Shown piece after piece: positions 27,149 through 36,698 of a stretch of DNA of 64,000 nucleotides. Each line of letters opens with the position of its first letter. Positions within the stretch are counted from its first letter, which is position 1. The stretch comes from Sphingomonas carotinifaciens (lineage in GTDB: Bacteria; Pseudomonadota; Alphaproteobacteria; Sphingomonadales; Sphingomonadaceae), in the NCBI RefSeq assembly GCF_009789535.1, contig NZ_WSUT01000005.1:2928001-2992000 (forward strand), written 5' to 3'. The notes beneath the pieces were generated by a model that was not told where the DNA came from, made no database searches, and was given only the letters and a program-made list of their open reading frames with translations. The position numbers and the translations under genes are program-made.

Positions 27149-27943
27149 ATGGGTGAACCCAATATGGGGGCTTACCAGACCATCGATCCTGCACTTGCCG
27201 CCAGCGCGCTCGAATGGTGGCACGATGCCGGCGTGGACCTGATCGTCGGCGACGATCCGTTCGACTGGCTCGCCACGCCGACGGACGAGGCGTTCGCGCC
27301 CATGCCGGGCCTCGCCCTTGTCACCCTGCCCGCATCCCCCGCCGCCATCGCGCCGGCGCCCGCCGCCCTGCCCGACACGCTGGAGGCATTCGCCACCTGG
27401 CGCATGGGGCCGGAGGCGCCGGAGCAGGGCTGGACCGGCATCTCGCTGGCCGCCAGCGGTCCGGCGGATGCGGCCGTGATGATCTTGGTCGACTGCCCGG
27501 ACCGCGACGACGGACAGGCGGGGCAATTGCTGTCCGGGGCGCCCGGTCGCCTGTTCGACCGGATGCTTGCCGCGATCGGCCTGTCGCGCGACGCGGTGCA
27601 TATTGCCGCGGTCTGCGCGCGCCGTCCCGCCGCCGGCCGCATGCCGCGCGAACTCGAAACCCGGCTGGGCGAGGTCTCCCGCCACCATGTCGGGCTGGTC
27701 GCGCCCAAAAGGCTGCTGCTGCTCGGCAATGCGGCGAGCCGTGCCATCCTTGGGACCGAAATGGGTCAGGCGCGCGGGATTTTGCACCGGCTTAACCATA
27801 GAACCGGCACCGAGGGGTCGACCGGCGAGCAGGATACCGGTGTGGTGGCAAGCTTCCACCCAAGGTTCCTGTTGGAAAAGCCGGTGGCGAAGGCGGAGGC
27901 CTGGAGGGATTTGCAGTTGCTGATGAAGGATATCGGGGCATGA
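27149..27943 (+). CDS. Uracil-DNA glycosylase-superfamily protein, degenerate motifs
   Basis: A 264-residue protein whose C-terminal two thirds resemble family 4-like uracil-DNA glycosylases (GRLFDRMLAAIGLSRDAVHI, then KRLLLLGNAASRAILG and VVASFHPRFLLEKP). However, the GEAPG-type active site is replaced by a diverged ILVDCPDRDDGQAG, and the Fe-S cysteines typical of the thermostable family are not evident. The HPRFLL segment corresponds to the usual HPAYLL box. It is either a diverged glycosylase or a non-catalytic relative. It overlaps the following transglycosylase by 4 bp, so the two are translated together. Confidence 0.75.
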   Translation: MGEPNMGAYQTIDPALAASALEWWHDAGVDLIVGDDPFDWLATPTDEAFAPMPGLALVTLPASPAAIAPAPAALPDTLEAFATWRMGPEAPEQGWTGISLAASGPADAAVMILVDCPDRDDGQAGQLLSGAPGRLFDRMLAAIGLSRDAVHIAAVCARRPAAGRMPRELETRLGEVSRHHVGLVAPKRLLLLGNAASRAILGTEMGQARGILHRLNHRTGTEGSTGEQDTGVVASFHPRFLLEKPVAKAEAWRDLQLLMKDIGA

Positions 27944-29769
27944 CGCGCACGCTGGCGATCGCATGCGCACTGGCGGCCACCATGGCCGCGGCGGCGGCCA
28001 CCGCCGAACCGGCCAATAGCGCAACCACCGCCAAGACCCCGCGCATCCCCACGCTGCTCGACGACGCGCAACAGGTCGGTTACCGCGCCATCTTCGGCGC
28101 GATCCGCGACGGCCGCTGGACCGATGCCCAGCTGCAGCTCGACGCGCTGAAGCCGGGTCCGCTCCACGCCATCGCTCGCGCCGAGCTCTACACCGCCAAG
28201 GGATCGCCGCGCGTTGATCTCGACAAGCTGCTCGCCGTCCTGAACGAAGCGCCCGAGCTGCCCCAGGCCGAGCAGCTCGCCCGCCTCGCCAAGTCGCGCG
28301 GCGCGAGCGAACTTCCCCCGCTTCCCGAAACCCAGACGCTGATCTGGCGCGACGGCGCGCCCCGCCGCGCCCGTGCCAAGAGCGTGAAAAGCGACGAAAT
28401 CGCCGCCACCCTCGCGGTACAGATGCAGCCTTATGTGAAGGCGGACCAGGGTGCACCGGCACAGGCGCTGCTCGAATCCACCAGCGGCCTCACGCCCGAA
28501 GCGCAGACCGAGTGGCAGCAGCGGGTCGCCTGGATGTATTTCCTCGGCGGCGACGACACCAACGCCCGCGCCATGGCCGCCAAGGCGGCGGTGGGCAGCG
28601 GCGAATGGGCGATCCAGGGCCGCTGGGCCGGCGCGCTGTCCGCTTGGCGCCAGGGCGACTGCGCCGCCGCCGAGAACGGGTTCGAGGGGGTTGCCGCCCG
28701 CGCCCCCGACGTCGATCTGCGCGCCGCCGCGCTCTACTGGGCATCGCGTGCCGACATGGTGTGCGGCCGCCCCGACAAGATCGAGGGCCGGCTGAAGGCC
28801 GCCGCGCAATTCGGCGAAAGCTTCTATGGTCAACTTGCCCGACAGGCGCTCGGCCTGAAGACGCAGGCCCAGCCCGGCGGGCAGTTGGTCGCCACCGACT
28901 GGGCGGCGCTCGACCGCCGCCCCAACATCCGCGTCGCCGCCGCGCTGGCGGAAATCGGCGAGAGCGAGCTGGCCGATACCGTGATCCGCCAACAGGCGCG
29001 CATCGGTGCCCCCGCCGAATTCCGCAGCCTCGTTCGCCTTGCCGAATCGCTCGACCTGCCGGCGACCACCGTCTGGCTGGCGCATAACTGCCCGGCCGGC
29101 GTCACCGCCACCGCCGAGGCACGCTACCCCACCCCGAACTGGACGCCGGACAGCGGCTGGCGCGTCGACAAGGCGCTGGTCTATGCCCACACGCTTCAGG
29201 AATCGGGTTTCCGCAACAAGGTGGTGAGCCCCGCCGGCGCCTATGGCCTGATGCAGATCATGCCCGCCGCCGCGACCGACTTCGCGCGTGAACGCGGCGT
29301 CTCCATCGACAAGTCCGCACTGACCAAGCCGTCCACCAACATGGATGTCGGCCAGCGCCATCTGGAGCGGCTGCGCGACATGGCGGGCATCACCGGCGGC
29401 CTGCTGCCCAAGGTGATCGCGGCCTATAACGCCGGCCCCAAGCCGGTCGGCGAATGGAACAGCATCGTCCATGACGGCGGCGATCCGCTGCTCTACATCG
29501 AAAGCATCCCCTATTGGGAAACGCGCGGCTACGTCACCACGGTGCTGCGCAACTACTGGATGTACGAGGGGCAGGCGGGCAAAGCCAGGTCGCCCAGCCG
29601 CACCGCACTGGCGCAGGGCATGTGGCCGCGCTTCCCCGGCCTGCCGGGCGCCGCTGCGGTCCGCATGAACGCGAAGCCCAATCCGCGCGCCACCGCCGAC
29701 GCCACCACCGCCATCGCGGTACAGGCGGCGGTCAGTCCGCAATCGACCACGGTGACGCGTGCCGATTGA
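27940..29769 (+). CDS. Soluble lytic murein transglycosylase
   Basis: A 609-residue periplasmic enzyme that cleaves peptidoglycan glycan strands to form 1,6-anhydro ends. It has an Ala-rich signal peptide, a long helical superhelix region (about 60-400), and a C-terminal SLT domain. That domain has the catalytic Glu in HTLQESGF, followed by [16 protein letters not shown] and [10 protein letters not shown]. Length and order match the Slt70 type. It overlaps the upstream UDG-like gene by 4 bp and the downstream moaB by 11 bp, making a compact three-gene run of unrelated functions. Confidence 0.93.
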   Translation: MTRTLAIACALAATMAAAAATAEPANSATTAKTPRIPTLLDDAQQVGYRAIFGAIRDGRWTDAQLQLDALKPGPLHAIARAELYTAKGSPRVDLDKLLAVLNEAPELPQAEQLARLAKSRGASELPPLPETQTLIWRDGAPRRARAKSVKSDEIAATLAVQMQPYVKADQGAPAQALLESTSGLTPEAQTEWQQRVAWMYFLGGDDTNARAMAAKAAVGSGEWAIQGRWAGALSAWRQGDCAAAENGFEGVAARAPDVDLRAAALYWASRADMVCGRPDKIEGRLKAAAQFGESFYGQLARQALGLKTQAQPGGQLVATDWAALDRRPNIRVAAALAEIGESELADTVIRQQARIGAPAEFRSLVRLAESLDLPATTVWLAHNCPAGVTATAEARYPTPNWTPDSGWRVDKALVYAHTLQESGFRNKVVSPAGAYGLMQIMPAAATDFARERGVSIDKSALTKPSTNMDVGQRHLERLRDMAGITGGLLPKVIAAYNAGPKPVGEWNSIVHDGGDPLLYIESIPYWETRGYVTTVLRNYWMYEGQAGKARSPSRTALAQGMWPRFPGLPGAAAVRMNAKPNPRATADATTAIAVQAAVSPQSTTVTRAD

Positions 29770-30286
29770 TCCCACCCGCACCTTCCGCCCGGTCCGCATC
29801 GCCGTCCTCACCGTCTCCGACACCCGCAGCCTGGCCGAGGACCGCTCCGGCGACACGCTGGTCGGCCTGCTGACCGGGGCGGGTCACGAACTCGCCGACC
29901 GGGCGATCATCCGCGACGAGGCGGAACAGATCGTCGCGCGCCTGCACGCCTGGATCGACGATCCCGAGGTCGATTGCATCCTGACCACCGGCGGCACCGG
30001 CGTTACCGGCCGCGACGTGACACCGGAGGCGGTGGAGCGCGTCGCCGACAAGATGATCCCCGGCTTCGGCGAACTCTTCCGCTGGCTCAGCTACCAGACG
30101 ATCGGCACCTCCACCGTCCAGTCGCGCGCCTGCGCCTGCGTCACCCGCGGCACCTATATCTTCGCCCTGCCCGGCTCCACCGGCGCGGTGAAGGACGCCT
30201 GGAACGGCATCCTCAAGGACCAGCTCGACAGCCGCCATCGTCCCTGCAACTTCGTCGAGCTGATGCCCCGCCTTCAGGAGCGTTGA
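29759..30286 (+). CDS. moaB: Molybdenum cofactor biosynthesis protein MoaB
   Basis: A 175-residue MogA/MoaB-type protein that adenylylates molybdopterin before metal insertion. The MPT-binding signature is visible as [21 protein letters not shown], with [17 protein letters not shown] near the N-terminus and [14 protein letters not shown] in the C-terminal part. Translation starts with GTG at 29759, inside the last codons of the transglycosylase gene. It is convergent with a VOC-family gene, only 3 bp apart. Confidence 0.93.
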   Translation: MPIDPTRTFRPVRIAVLTVSDTRSLAEDRSGDTLVGLLTGAGHELADRAIIRDEAEQIVARLHAWIDDPEVDCILTTGGTGVTGRDVTPEAVERVADKMIPGFGELFRWLSYQTIGTSTVQSRACACVTRGTYIFALPGSTGAVKDAWNGILKDQLDSRHRPCNFVELMPRLQER

Positions 30287-30289
30287 GCC

Positions 30290-30628
30290 TCACCCGGCAT
30301 CCGGCTGCATCGCGGCCAGTTCATGCCCGTCCATGTCGCGGAAATGGAATCGCCGCCCGCCGGGAAAGGCGAAGATCGGCACGCTGATCGTGCCCCCCGC
30401 CCCGGCCACGGCGGCCAGCGCCGCCTCCAGGTCCGCCACCTCGATCACCGGCAGCGGCTGGCGCACCGCGTCGCGGTCGGCGTCCAGCCCGATATCGGTA
30501 TCGCCCGACATCGTCGCCGCATAGCTCGGCCCGAAATCGCTGAAGTCCCAGCCGAACGCCTGCGCATAGAAACGCTTCGCCGCCTCCCGGTCGCGCACCG
30601 GCAGTTCCAGATAGTTCAACCGTGCCAT
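30290..30628 (-). CDS. VOC (glyoxalase/bleomycin resistance) family protein
   Basis: A 112-residue single-chain vicinal-oxygen-chelate fold protein with the betaalphabetabetabeta repeat pattern. The first module reads MARLNYLELPVRDREAAKRF and AQAFGWDFSDFGPSYA. The second reads FAFPGGRRFHFRDMDGHELAAM. The substrate is unknown; many relatives of this size are uncharacterised. It is divergent from the radical SAM gene across 54 bp. Confidence 0.88.
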   Translation of the reverse strand: MARLNYLELPVRDREAAKRFYAQAFGWDFSDFGPSYAATMSGDTDIGLDADRDAVRQPLPVIEVADLEAALAAVAGAGGTISVPIFAFPGGRRFHFRDMDGHELAAMQPDAG

Positions 30629-30682
30629 CGCTTCGCCCCTGTTGTTCTTGCTATGTTCTGACACGACCGATAGCATCGCGCA

Positions 30683-31753
30683 ATGGCAAAGACTCGCCCC
30701 CAGCGCGGCGCCACGATGAACGCGGCCAGCACCCGCTTCAACCTGCCCGGCCAAGAAGCCGATGGTGACTGGCTCGACGCCCGCGAGGCGATCGACGGCG
30801 AGGCCCCGCGACTGCGCACCACGGTGACGGTCGAACGCCCCCGCACGATCATCGCCCGCAACGCCTCCCCCGACGTCCCCTTCGACCGCTCGATCAACCC
30901 GTATCGCGGCTGCGAACATGGCTGCATCTACTGCTTCGCCCGCCCCACCCACGCCTTTCACGACCTCTCCCCCGGCCTCGACTTCGAAAGCCGCCTTTTC
31001 GCCAAACCCGACGCCGCCACCCTGCTCCGCACCGAACTCGCCCGGCCGGCCTACACCCCCGCCCCCATGGCACTCGGCACCAACACCGACCCCTATCAAC
31101 CCATCGAGTCCGACTGGCGCATCACCCGGAACGTCATTGAGATACTGGCGGAAACCCGCCATCCGCTGACCATCACCACCAAGTCGGATCGCGTGGTGCG
31201 CGACCTCGATCTGCTCGGCCCCATGGCGGCTGACGGGCTCGCGGCGGTGTGCATGTCGATCACCTCGCTCGACCCGAAGATCGCCGGCACCATCGAGCCG
31301 CGCGCGCCGCATCCCGAACGCCGTCTCGCCGCGGTCCGCCGCCTCGCCGATGCCGGCGTGCCCGTCTATGTCTCGATCGCCCCCGTCATCCCGGCAATCA
31401 CCGACCATGAAATGGAGCATCTGATCGAACGCGCCGCGCAGGCCGGCGCCCGCAACGCCTTCTTCATTCCCGTCCGCCTGCCCCATGAGGTCGCGCCGCT
31501 GTTCCGCGCCTGGCTCGACGCGCATTTCCCCGACCGCGCCGGCAAGGTGATGGCGACGATCCAGGCGATGCGCGGCGGGCGCGACAATGATCCGGACTTC
31601 TTCAACCGCATGAAGGGCAGCGGCCCTTGGGCGGATCTGCTGCGCACCCGCTTCCACATCGCCTGCCGCCGCCACGGCCTCAACCGTGAGCGCATTACCT
31701 TACGCACCGACCTGTTCCGCAAGCCGGCCGGGGCGCAGGGCGAGTTGTTCTGA
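30683..31753 (+). CDS. PA0069-type radical SAM protein
   Basis: A 356-residue radical SAM enzyme. The 4Fe-4S cluster motif is C-x3-C-x2-C in YRGCEHGCIYCFARPTHAF, located in the first third after a basic N-terminal arm. Other typical segments are LGTNTDPYQPIE and VSIAPVIPAITDHE. It resembles spore-photoproduct-lyase-like proteins but lacks proof of that activity. The physiological substrate of this family is unknown. Confidence 0.92.
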   Translation: MAKTRPQRGATMNAASTRFNLPGQEADGDWLDAREAIDGEAPRLRTTVTVERPRTIIARNASPDVPFDRSINPYRGCEHGCIYCFARPTHAFHDLSPGLDFESRLFAKPDAATLLRTELARPAYTPAPMALGTNTDPYQPIESDWRITRNVIEILAETRHPLTITTKSDRVVRDLDLLGPMAADGLAAVCMSITSLDPKIAGTIEPRAPHPERRLAAVRRLADAGVPVYVSIAPVIPAITDHEMEHLIERAAQAGARNAFFIPVRLPHEVAPLFRAWLDAHFPDRAGKVMATIQAMRGGRDNDPDFFNRMKGSGPWADLLRTRFHIACRRHGLNRERITLRTDLFRKPAGAQGELF

Positions 31754-31804
31754 CCTCAAAGGATCGCGCGGCCATCCCAGCCGTTGAACCTGCGAAGGAG
31801 ACGG

Positions 31805-31915
31805 ATGATGATCGACCCCGAGCAGGAACCGCAGCAGGACGACACCCCCACCGAGCAGGAATCGGGTGCCGGCTACGGCAACAACGCCGAAGAGCCCGAA
31901 GGCGAAAGCAAGTAA
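31805..31915 (+). CDS. 36-residue acidic protein
   Basis: A short gene for a very acidic, Glu/Gln/Pro-rich peptide (MMIDPEQEPQQDDTPTEQES, then GAGYGNNAEEPEGESK). A near-ideal AAGGAG site lies four bases before the first ATG and seven before the second at 31808. It follows the radical SAM gene by 51 bp and is followed directly by a palindromic repeat that may stop transcription. No domain is recognisable; it is likely disordered. The strong ribosome binding site and biased, non-random composition argue that it is real. Confidence 0.6.
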   Translation: MMIDPEQEPQQDDTPTEQESGAGYGNNAEEPEGESK

Positions 31916-31925
31916 TCCATACAAT

Positions 31926-31981
31926 CCCTCTCCCCTCCGGGGAGAGGGGACCCACGGCGCAGCCGTGGGGAGGGTGAGGGG
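31926..31981. repeat. Palindromic intergenic repeat, complete copy
   Basis: Two adjacent stems: CCCTCTCCCC/GGGGAGAGGG at 31926-31949 and CCCACGGC/GCCGTGGG at 31951-31969, followed by AGGGTGAGGGGC. Other copies or parts occur at 36190-36215, 39158-39181 and 48844-48961, always between genes. It resembles the scattered palindromic repeats common in sphingomonad genomes and may also act as a terminator between the 36-aa gene and dnaE. Confidence 0.75.
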
Positions 31982-32019
31982 CATACCAGCAGTGCTGCCT
32001 GGCCTCATAGCGCTCGGCG

Positions 32020-35000
32020 CTAACCTACCAGCGCCAACCGCGCGTCGGAACTCTTCATCTCCACCCCCGTCACCCCCGGCAGCGTCTCGACATGCTCGGC
32101 CAGTTCCGCGTCCAGCAGGAAGTCGCGCCCCAGCATCACCATCGCCTCGCCCCCGTCGGGAAGCGCCAGCCGCGCCCGGACTTCCCCCTTGGCGCCGCGA
32201 TGCTCGGCCAGCAACGCGGCGAGCGGGCGGAACGCCGCTGCATCGCCGATCGCCACCTCCAGCACGAACCGCGCCTGCGACGCCAGATTCTCGAACGGCT
32301 GGATACGCTTGATGCTGACCCGCGGCGCCTCCTCGCCCGGTCGGCGGTCCAACTCCACCGTCACCAGCCCGCATCCGCCGACCCGTGCCGCGTCCTCCAG
32401 ATCCTTGGCCACCGCATCGTCGAAACACGTCGCCAGGAACTGCCCCGTCGCATCGGATACCTGCGCCATCATATAGCGCTTGCCTCGCGCCGAGGTGCGC
32501 CACCGCGCATCCTCGATCAACAGCGCCATCGTCGCGCCCGCACGCGTACCGTCGTCCGGGATCACCAGTTCGGACAGCGCGGTATAGCTGCGCGCGCCGT
32601 GCATCCGCGCAATATGCGCGTGCCGGTCGACGGGGTGCGCGGAGAAATAGAAGCCGAACGCCTCCTTCTCCTGCTCCATCTTTTCCGAAAGGCTCCACCG
32701 CGCATTCGCCGGCAGCTTGATCGCATCGCCCGCCTGCGGCCCGTCGCCGAACAGGCCGCCCTGCCCGCTCGTCCGCCCGGCATGGGTGCGTGCCGCGATC
32801 GCCAGGATCGTCTCGGCCACCGCGTGCACCCCGGCGCGGTTCGCCTCCACCCCGTCGAACGCGCCCGCCGCCGCCAGCGTCTCCAATTGCCGCTTGTTGA
32901 TCAGTCGCGGATCCACCCGCGTCGCCAGTGCGTCCAGCGTCGTGAAGGCGCCGCCGCTGGTGCGCTCGGCGACCAGCTTCTCCATGGCGCCCTCGCCCAC
33001 CGACTTCAGCGCGCCCAGCGCATAGCGGACGGCCAGTCCCTCGCCATGCACCTCGACATCGAACTCGGCCTGACTGGCATGAATACACGGCGGCAGCATG
33101 GTCACGCCCATGCGGCGCGCATCATCGACAAAGATCGCCAGCTTGTCGGTCAGCGCCATGTCGTAGCACATCGATGCGGCATAGAATTCATGCGGATGAT
33201 GCGCCTTCAGCCACGCCGTCTGGTAGGCGAGCAGTGCATAGGCGGCAGCGTGCGACTTGTTGAAGCCATATCCGGCGAACTTGTCGATCAAGTCGAACAG
33301 CTCGTTCGCCTTGGCCTTGGGAATGCCGTTGGCGCTCAGGCACCCCTCGACAAAGGTCGCGCGCTGCGCGTCCATCTCCGCCTTGATCTTCTTGCCCATC
33401 GCGCGGCGCAGCAGGTCGGCGCCGCCCAGCGAATATCCCGCCAGGATCTGCGCGGCCTGCATCACCTGTTCCTGGTAGACGAAGATGCCGTAGGTCTCCG
33501 CCAGGATCGGCTCCAGCAGCGCATGCGGATAGACGATCTCCTCCGTGCCCTGCTTGCGTCGCCCGAACGAGGGGATGTTGTCCATCGGCCCCGGCCGGTA
33601 GAGCGAGACGAGCGCGATGATGTCGCCAAAATTGGTCGGCCGGACCGCGGACAGCGTCCGGCGCATGCCTTCTGATTCCAGCTGGAACACGCCCACCGTG
33701 TCGCCCTTCTGGAGCAGGCCGTAGGTCGCCTCGTCATCCCAGGGCAGTGCGGCAAGATCGATCTCGACCCCGCGCTTGTTCAGCAGTTTCACCGCCTTTT
33801 GCAGCACGGACAGCGTTTTCAGGCCGAGGAAGTCGAACTTCACCAGCCCGGCGCCCTCGACATATTTCATGTCGAACTGCGTCACCGGCATGTCGGATCG
33901 CGGATCGCGGTAGAGGGGCACCAGTTGCGCCAGCGGCCGGTCGCCGATCACCACGCCGGCGGCATGCGTCGACGAGTGGCGCGGCAGGCCCTCCAGCTTC
34001 GTCGCCAGGTCCAGCAGGCGCCGGACCTGGTTGTCGTTGGCATATTCCTTGGCAAGCTCGGGCACGCCGTTCAGCGCGCGCTTCAGGTCCCAGGGATCGG
34101 TCGGGTGATTGGGCACCAGCTTGGCCAGCCGGTCGACCTGGCCATAGCTCATCTGCAGCACGCGGCCCGTGTCTTTCAACACCGCGCGCGCCTTCAGCTT
34201 ACCGAAGGTGATGATCTGCGCCACCTGATCGCGGCCGTATTTCTCCTGCACGTAGCGGATCACCTCGCCGCGCCGCGTTTCGCAGAAGTCGATGTCGAAG
34301 TCGGGCATCGACACGCGTTCCGGGTTCAGGAAGCGTTCGAACAGCAGGCCCAGCTTCAGCGGATCGAGGTCGGTGATCGTCAGCGCCCAGGCGACGACCG
34401 AACCCGCGCCCGAACCACGCCCCGGCCCCACCGGAATGTCATGGTCCTTTGCCCATTTGATGAAGTCCGCGACGATCAGGAAATAGCCGGGAAAGCCCAT
34501 CTGGATGATGATGTCGACCTCGAAGGTCAGGCGCTCGTGATACGCCTCGCGCCAGCCCGGCGCCCCCTCGCCCTCCAGCTCGGCGATGCGGTCGAGCCGC
34601 GCCTCCAGCCCGGCGCGCGCGTCGCGACGCAACATCTCCGCCTCGCCGTCACGGTCGCCCGCCAGGCTGGGCAGGATCGGCTTCCGCCACGGCGCCATCA
34701 CCGCGCAGCGCTGCGCCACGATCAGCGTGTTGTCGATCGCCTCGGGCAGGTCGGCGAACAGCGCCTTCATCTGCGCCGCCGGCTTCAGCCATGCCTCCGG
34801 ACAGCTACGCGGCCGGTCCTCGCTTTCCACATAGGTGGAATTGGCGATGCACAACATCGCGTCATGCGCGTCGCCGAAGGCGGAGTCGGTGAAACAGCAC
34901 GGGTTCGTCGCGACCAGCGGCAGGTCCCGGTCATAGGCCAGGTCGATCAGCGCCTGCTCGGCCGCCATCTCGACCGGATCGTCGCGGCGGCACAGCTCCA

Positions 35001-35511
35001 CGAACAGCCGGTCGCCGAACAGCGCCTGCAAACGGTCCGCATAGGTGCCCGCACGTGCCGGCTGATCCTCCGCGAACAGCCGCGCCAGTCCGCCCTCCCC
35101 GCCCGCGGTCAATGCCACCAGCCCGTCGCAATGCCGCGCCAGCGTCTCGAAGCAGACATGCGCCGGCAGTTCGATCGGCCGCTCCAGATGGGCCGCCGAC
35201 ACCAGCGCGCACAGATTGTCGTAGCCGCGTTCGTTCTGCGCATAGAGCGCGATCCAGTCCAGCACCGGCGGCACGCCCTCGGGCATGTCCGGCCGGGCAA
35301 GACCCAGCATCGTGCCGACCACCGGCTGCACGCCGGCCTTCTTGGCCGCGTCCGAAAACGCCATGGCGGCATACAGGCCATTACGATCGGTCAGCCCGGC
35401 GGCGGGAAACCCTTGCGTCTTCGCCTGCGCGGCGATCGCCTTGGGGTCCATCGCCCCGTCGAGCATCGTGAAGGAGGAAAAGATGCGGAGCGGGACATAG
35501 CCGGAATGCAT
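32020..35511 (-). CDS. dnaE: DNA polymerase III alpha subunit
   Basis: The 1163-residue replicative polymerase catalytic subunit. The N-terminal PHP domain begins YVPLRIFSSFTMLDGAMDP. The polymerase core carries the acidic triad segments GPGRGSGAGSVVAWAL and ERVSMPDFDIDFCE, and the family block FGDIIALVSLYRPGP. The helix-hairpin-helix, OB-fold and C-terminal domains follow. The ATG at 35511 aligns with the usual N-terminus just before the PHP domain. A GTG at 35550 with GAGG upstream would add 13 residues and cannot be excluded. It is a single-copy core gene. Confidence 0.96.
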   Translation of the reverse strand: MHSGYVPLRIFSSFTMLDGAMDPKAIAAQAKTQGFPAAGLTDRNGLYAAMAFSDAAKKAGVQPVVGTMLGLARPDMPEGVPPVLDWIALYAQNERGYDNLCALVSAAHLERPIELPAHVCFETLARHCDGLVALTAGGEGGLARLFAEDQPARAGTYADRLQALFGDRLFVELCRRDDPVEMAAEQALIDLAYDRDLPLVATNPCCFTDSAFGDAHDAMLCIANSTYVESEDRPRSCPEAWLKPAAQMKALFADLPEAIDNTLIVAQRCAVMAPWRKPILPSLAGDRDGEAEMLRRDARAGLEARLDRIAELEGEGAPGWREAYHERLTFEVDIIIQMGFPGYFLIVADFIKWAKDHDIPVGPGRGSGAGSVVAWALTITDLDPLKLGLLFERFLNPERVSMPDFDIDFCETRRGEVIRYVQEKYGRDQVAQIITFGKLKARAVLKDTGRVLQMSYGQVDRLAKLVPNHPTDPWDLKRALNGVPELAKEYANDNQVRRLLDLATKLEGLPRHSSTHAAGVVIGDRPLAQLVPLYRDPRSDMPVTQFDMKYVEGAGLVKFDFLGLKTLSVLQKAVKLLNKRGVEIDLAALPWDDEATYGLLQKGDTVGVFQLESEGMRRTLSAVRPTNFGDIIALVSLYRPGPMDNIPSFGRRKQGTEEIVYPHALLEPILAETYGIFVYQEQVMQAAQILAGYSLGGADLLRRAMGKKIKAEMDAQRATFVEGCLSANGIPKAKANELFDLIDKFAGYGFNKSHAAAYALLAYQTAWLKAHHPHEFYAASMCYDMALTDKLAIFVDDARRMGVTMLPPCIHASQAEFDVEVHGEGLAVRYALGALKSVGEGAMEKLVAERTSGGAFTTLDALATRVDPRLINKRQLETLAAAGAFDGVEANRAGVHAVAETILAIAARTHAGRTSGQGGLFGDGPQAGDAIKLPANARWSLSEKMEQEKEAFGFYFSAHPVDRHAHIARMHGARSYTALSELVIPDDGTRAGATMALLIEDARWRTSARGKRYMMAQVSDATGQFLATCFDDAVAKDLEDAARVGGCGLVTVELDRRPGEEAPRVSIKRIQPFENLASQARFVLEVAIGDAAAFRPLAALLAEHRGAKGEVRARLALPDGGEAMVMLGRDFLLDAELAEHVETLPGVTGVEMKSSDARLALVG

Positions 35512-35605
35512 CGCATCCCCATAGCCCGACCCGCATGATTCGACCAGCACGGAACCCTCGTCCGATCGACCCGTTGCGATCGTGAATCACAGGAAGAATG
35601 CCCGC

Positions 35606-36181
35606 ATGACCGACGCCTCCCAGGATCCGCAAATGTCCATCGGTACACCCAGGGTCGGGTCCGGCTGGGGCTGGATATTGGGCTATGGCATCCTGTCCGC
35701 GGCGATCGGCGTCGCCGCATTCGCCTGGCCCTTCTCGGCGACGCTGGCCGCGACGCTGGTGATCGGCGCCTGCTTCATCGCCGCCGGCATCGTCTCGATC
35801 GGCGCCGGCATCTTCGGCCAAGGGCATGAGGGGCGCGGCTATGCGATCGGCTTCGGCCTGTTGTCGCTGTTCATCGGCCTCATCATGGCGTTCGAACCGG
35901 CGACCGGCGCATTGTCGCTGACGCTCCTCGTCGCCGTCTGGCTGGGTCTGCGCGGCATATTGGAGATCGTCTGGGGCCGCCGCATGCGACGCGGGCGCGG
36001 CGCGATGTTTGCGCTCGGCGCGCTCAACATCGTGCTTGCCCTAGTGGTGCTGGCAACGCTCCCGTGGAGCGCATTGACCCTGCCGGGCTACATCCTCGGC
36101 CTCAGCTTCCTGTTCGGCGGCATCACCGCCATCGTCTCGGCCCTGAACCACAAAAAGGGCGCAGACGCCTTCGCCCTCTGA
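35606..36181 (+). CDS. HdeD-family (DUF308) membrane protein
   Basis: A 191-residue integral membrane protein with six hydrophobic segments, for example WILGYGILSAAIGVAAFAWP, TLVIGACFIAAGIVSIG and FALGALNIVLALVVLATLP, in the repeated pattern of HdeD proteins, which are linked to acid resistance in enterobacteria. The ATG at 35606 follows an AGGAAG site; a GTG eight codons earlier is less likely. It is divergent from dnaE. Function in this organism is unknown. Confidence 0.88.
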   Translation: MTDASQDPQMSIGTPRVGSGWGWILGYGILSAAIGVAAFAWPFSATLAATLVIGACFIAAGIVSIGAGIFGQGHEGRGYAIGFGLLSLFIGLIMAFEPATGALSLTLLVAVWLGLRGILEIVWGRRMRRGRGAMFALGALNIVLALVVLATLPWSALTLPGYILGLSFLFGGITAIVSALNHKKGADAFAL

Positions 36182-36189
36182 TCCATAAG

Positions 36190-36215
36190 CCCTCTTCCCT
36201 CAGGGGGGGAGAGGG
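36190..36215. repeat. Palindromic intergenic repeat, partial copy
   Basis: A diverged copy of the first stem of the repeat (CCCTCTTCCC/GGGGGGAGAGGG) lies between the convergent HdeD-like and gpx genes, where it could work as a bidirectional terminator. Confidence 0.6.
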
Positions 36216-36221
36216 CTGACC

Positions 36222-36698
36222 TTACAACAACTCCTCGATATCCGCCGTCAGCTCCTCCGGCTTCGTCGTCGGTGCATAGCGTCGCACCACGCGCCCTTCG
36301 CGGTTGACGAGGAACTTCGTGAAGTTCCACTTCACCGCCTTCGATCCCAACAGCCCCGGCGCCTCGTCCTTCAACAGCACGAACAGCGGGTCCGCATCCG
36401 CCCCGTTCACGTCGATCTTGGCGAAGACCGGAAACGTCACGTCATAGCTGGTCGAACAGAAGTTCGCGATCTCCGCCGCATCGCCCGGCTCCTGCGCGCC
36501 GAACTGGTTGCACGGGAAGCCCAGCACTGAAAACCCTCGCGCCCCATAGCGGCGGTGCAGCGCCTCCAGCCCCTCATATTGCGGCGTGAACCCGCATTTG
36601 GACGCGGTGTTGACGATCAGCAGCACCTGCCCCGCATGGTCGGACAGCGACACCATGCCACCGCCCGCTGCCTTCACGGACAGATCGGTTATGCGCAT
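36222..36698 (-). CDS. Glutathione peroxidase (Cys type)
   Basis: A 158-residue thiol peroxidase of the glutathione peroxidase family. The peroxidatic Cys is in [16 protein letters not shown], where animal enzymes have selenocysteine. The second box is [13 protein letters not shown], and the catalytic Trp is in [10 protein letters not shown]. Bacterial Cys forms usually use thioredoxin. Its start overlaps the end of lolD by 10 bp, so it is probably in the lol transcript. Confidence 0.93.
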   Translation of the reverse strand: MRITDLSVKAAGGGMVSLSDHAGQVLLIVNTASKCGFTPQYEGLEALHRRYGARGFSVLGFPCNQFGAQEPGDAAEIANFCSTSYDVTFPVFAKIDVNGADADPLFVLLKDEAPGLLGSKAVKWNFTKFLVNREGRVVRRYAPTTKPEELTADIEELL

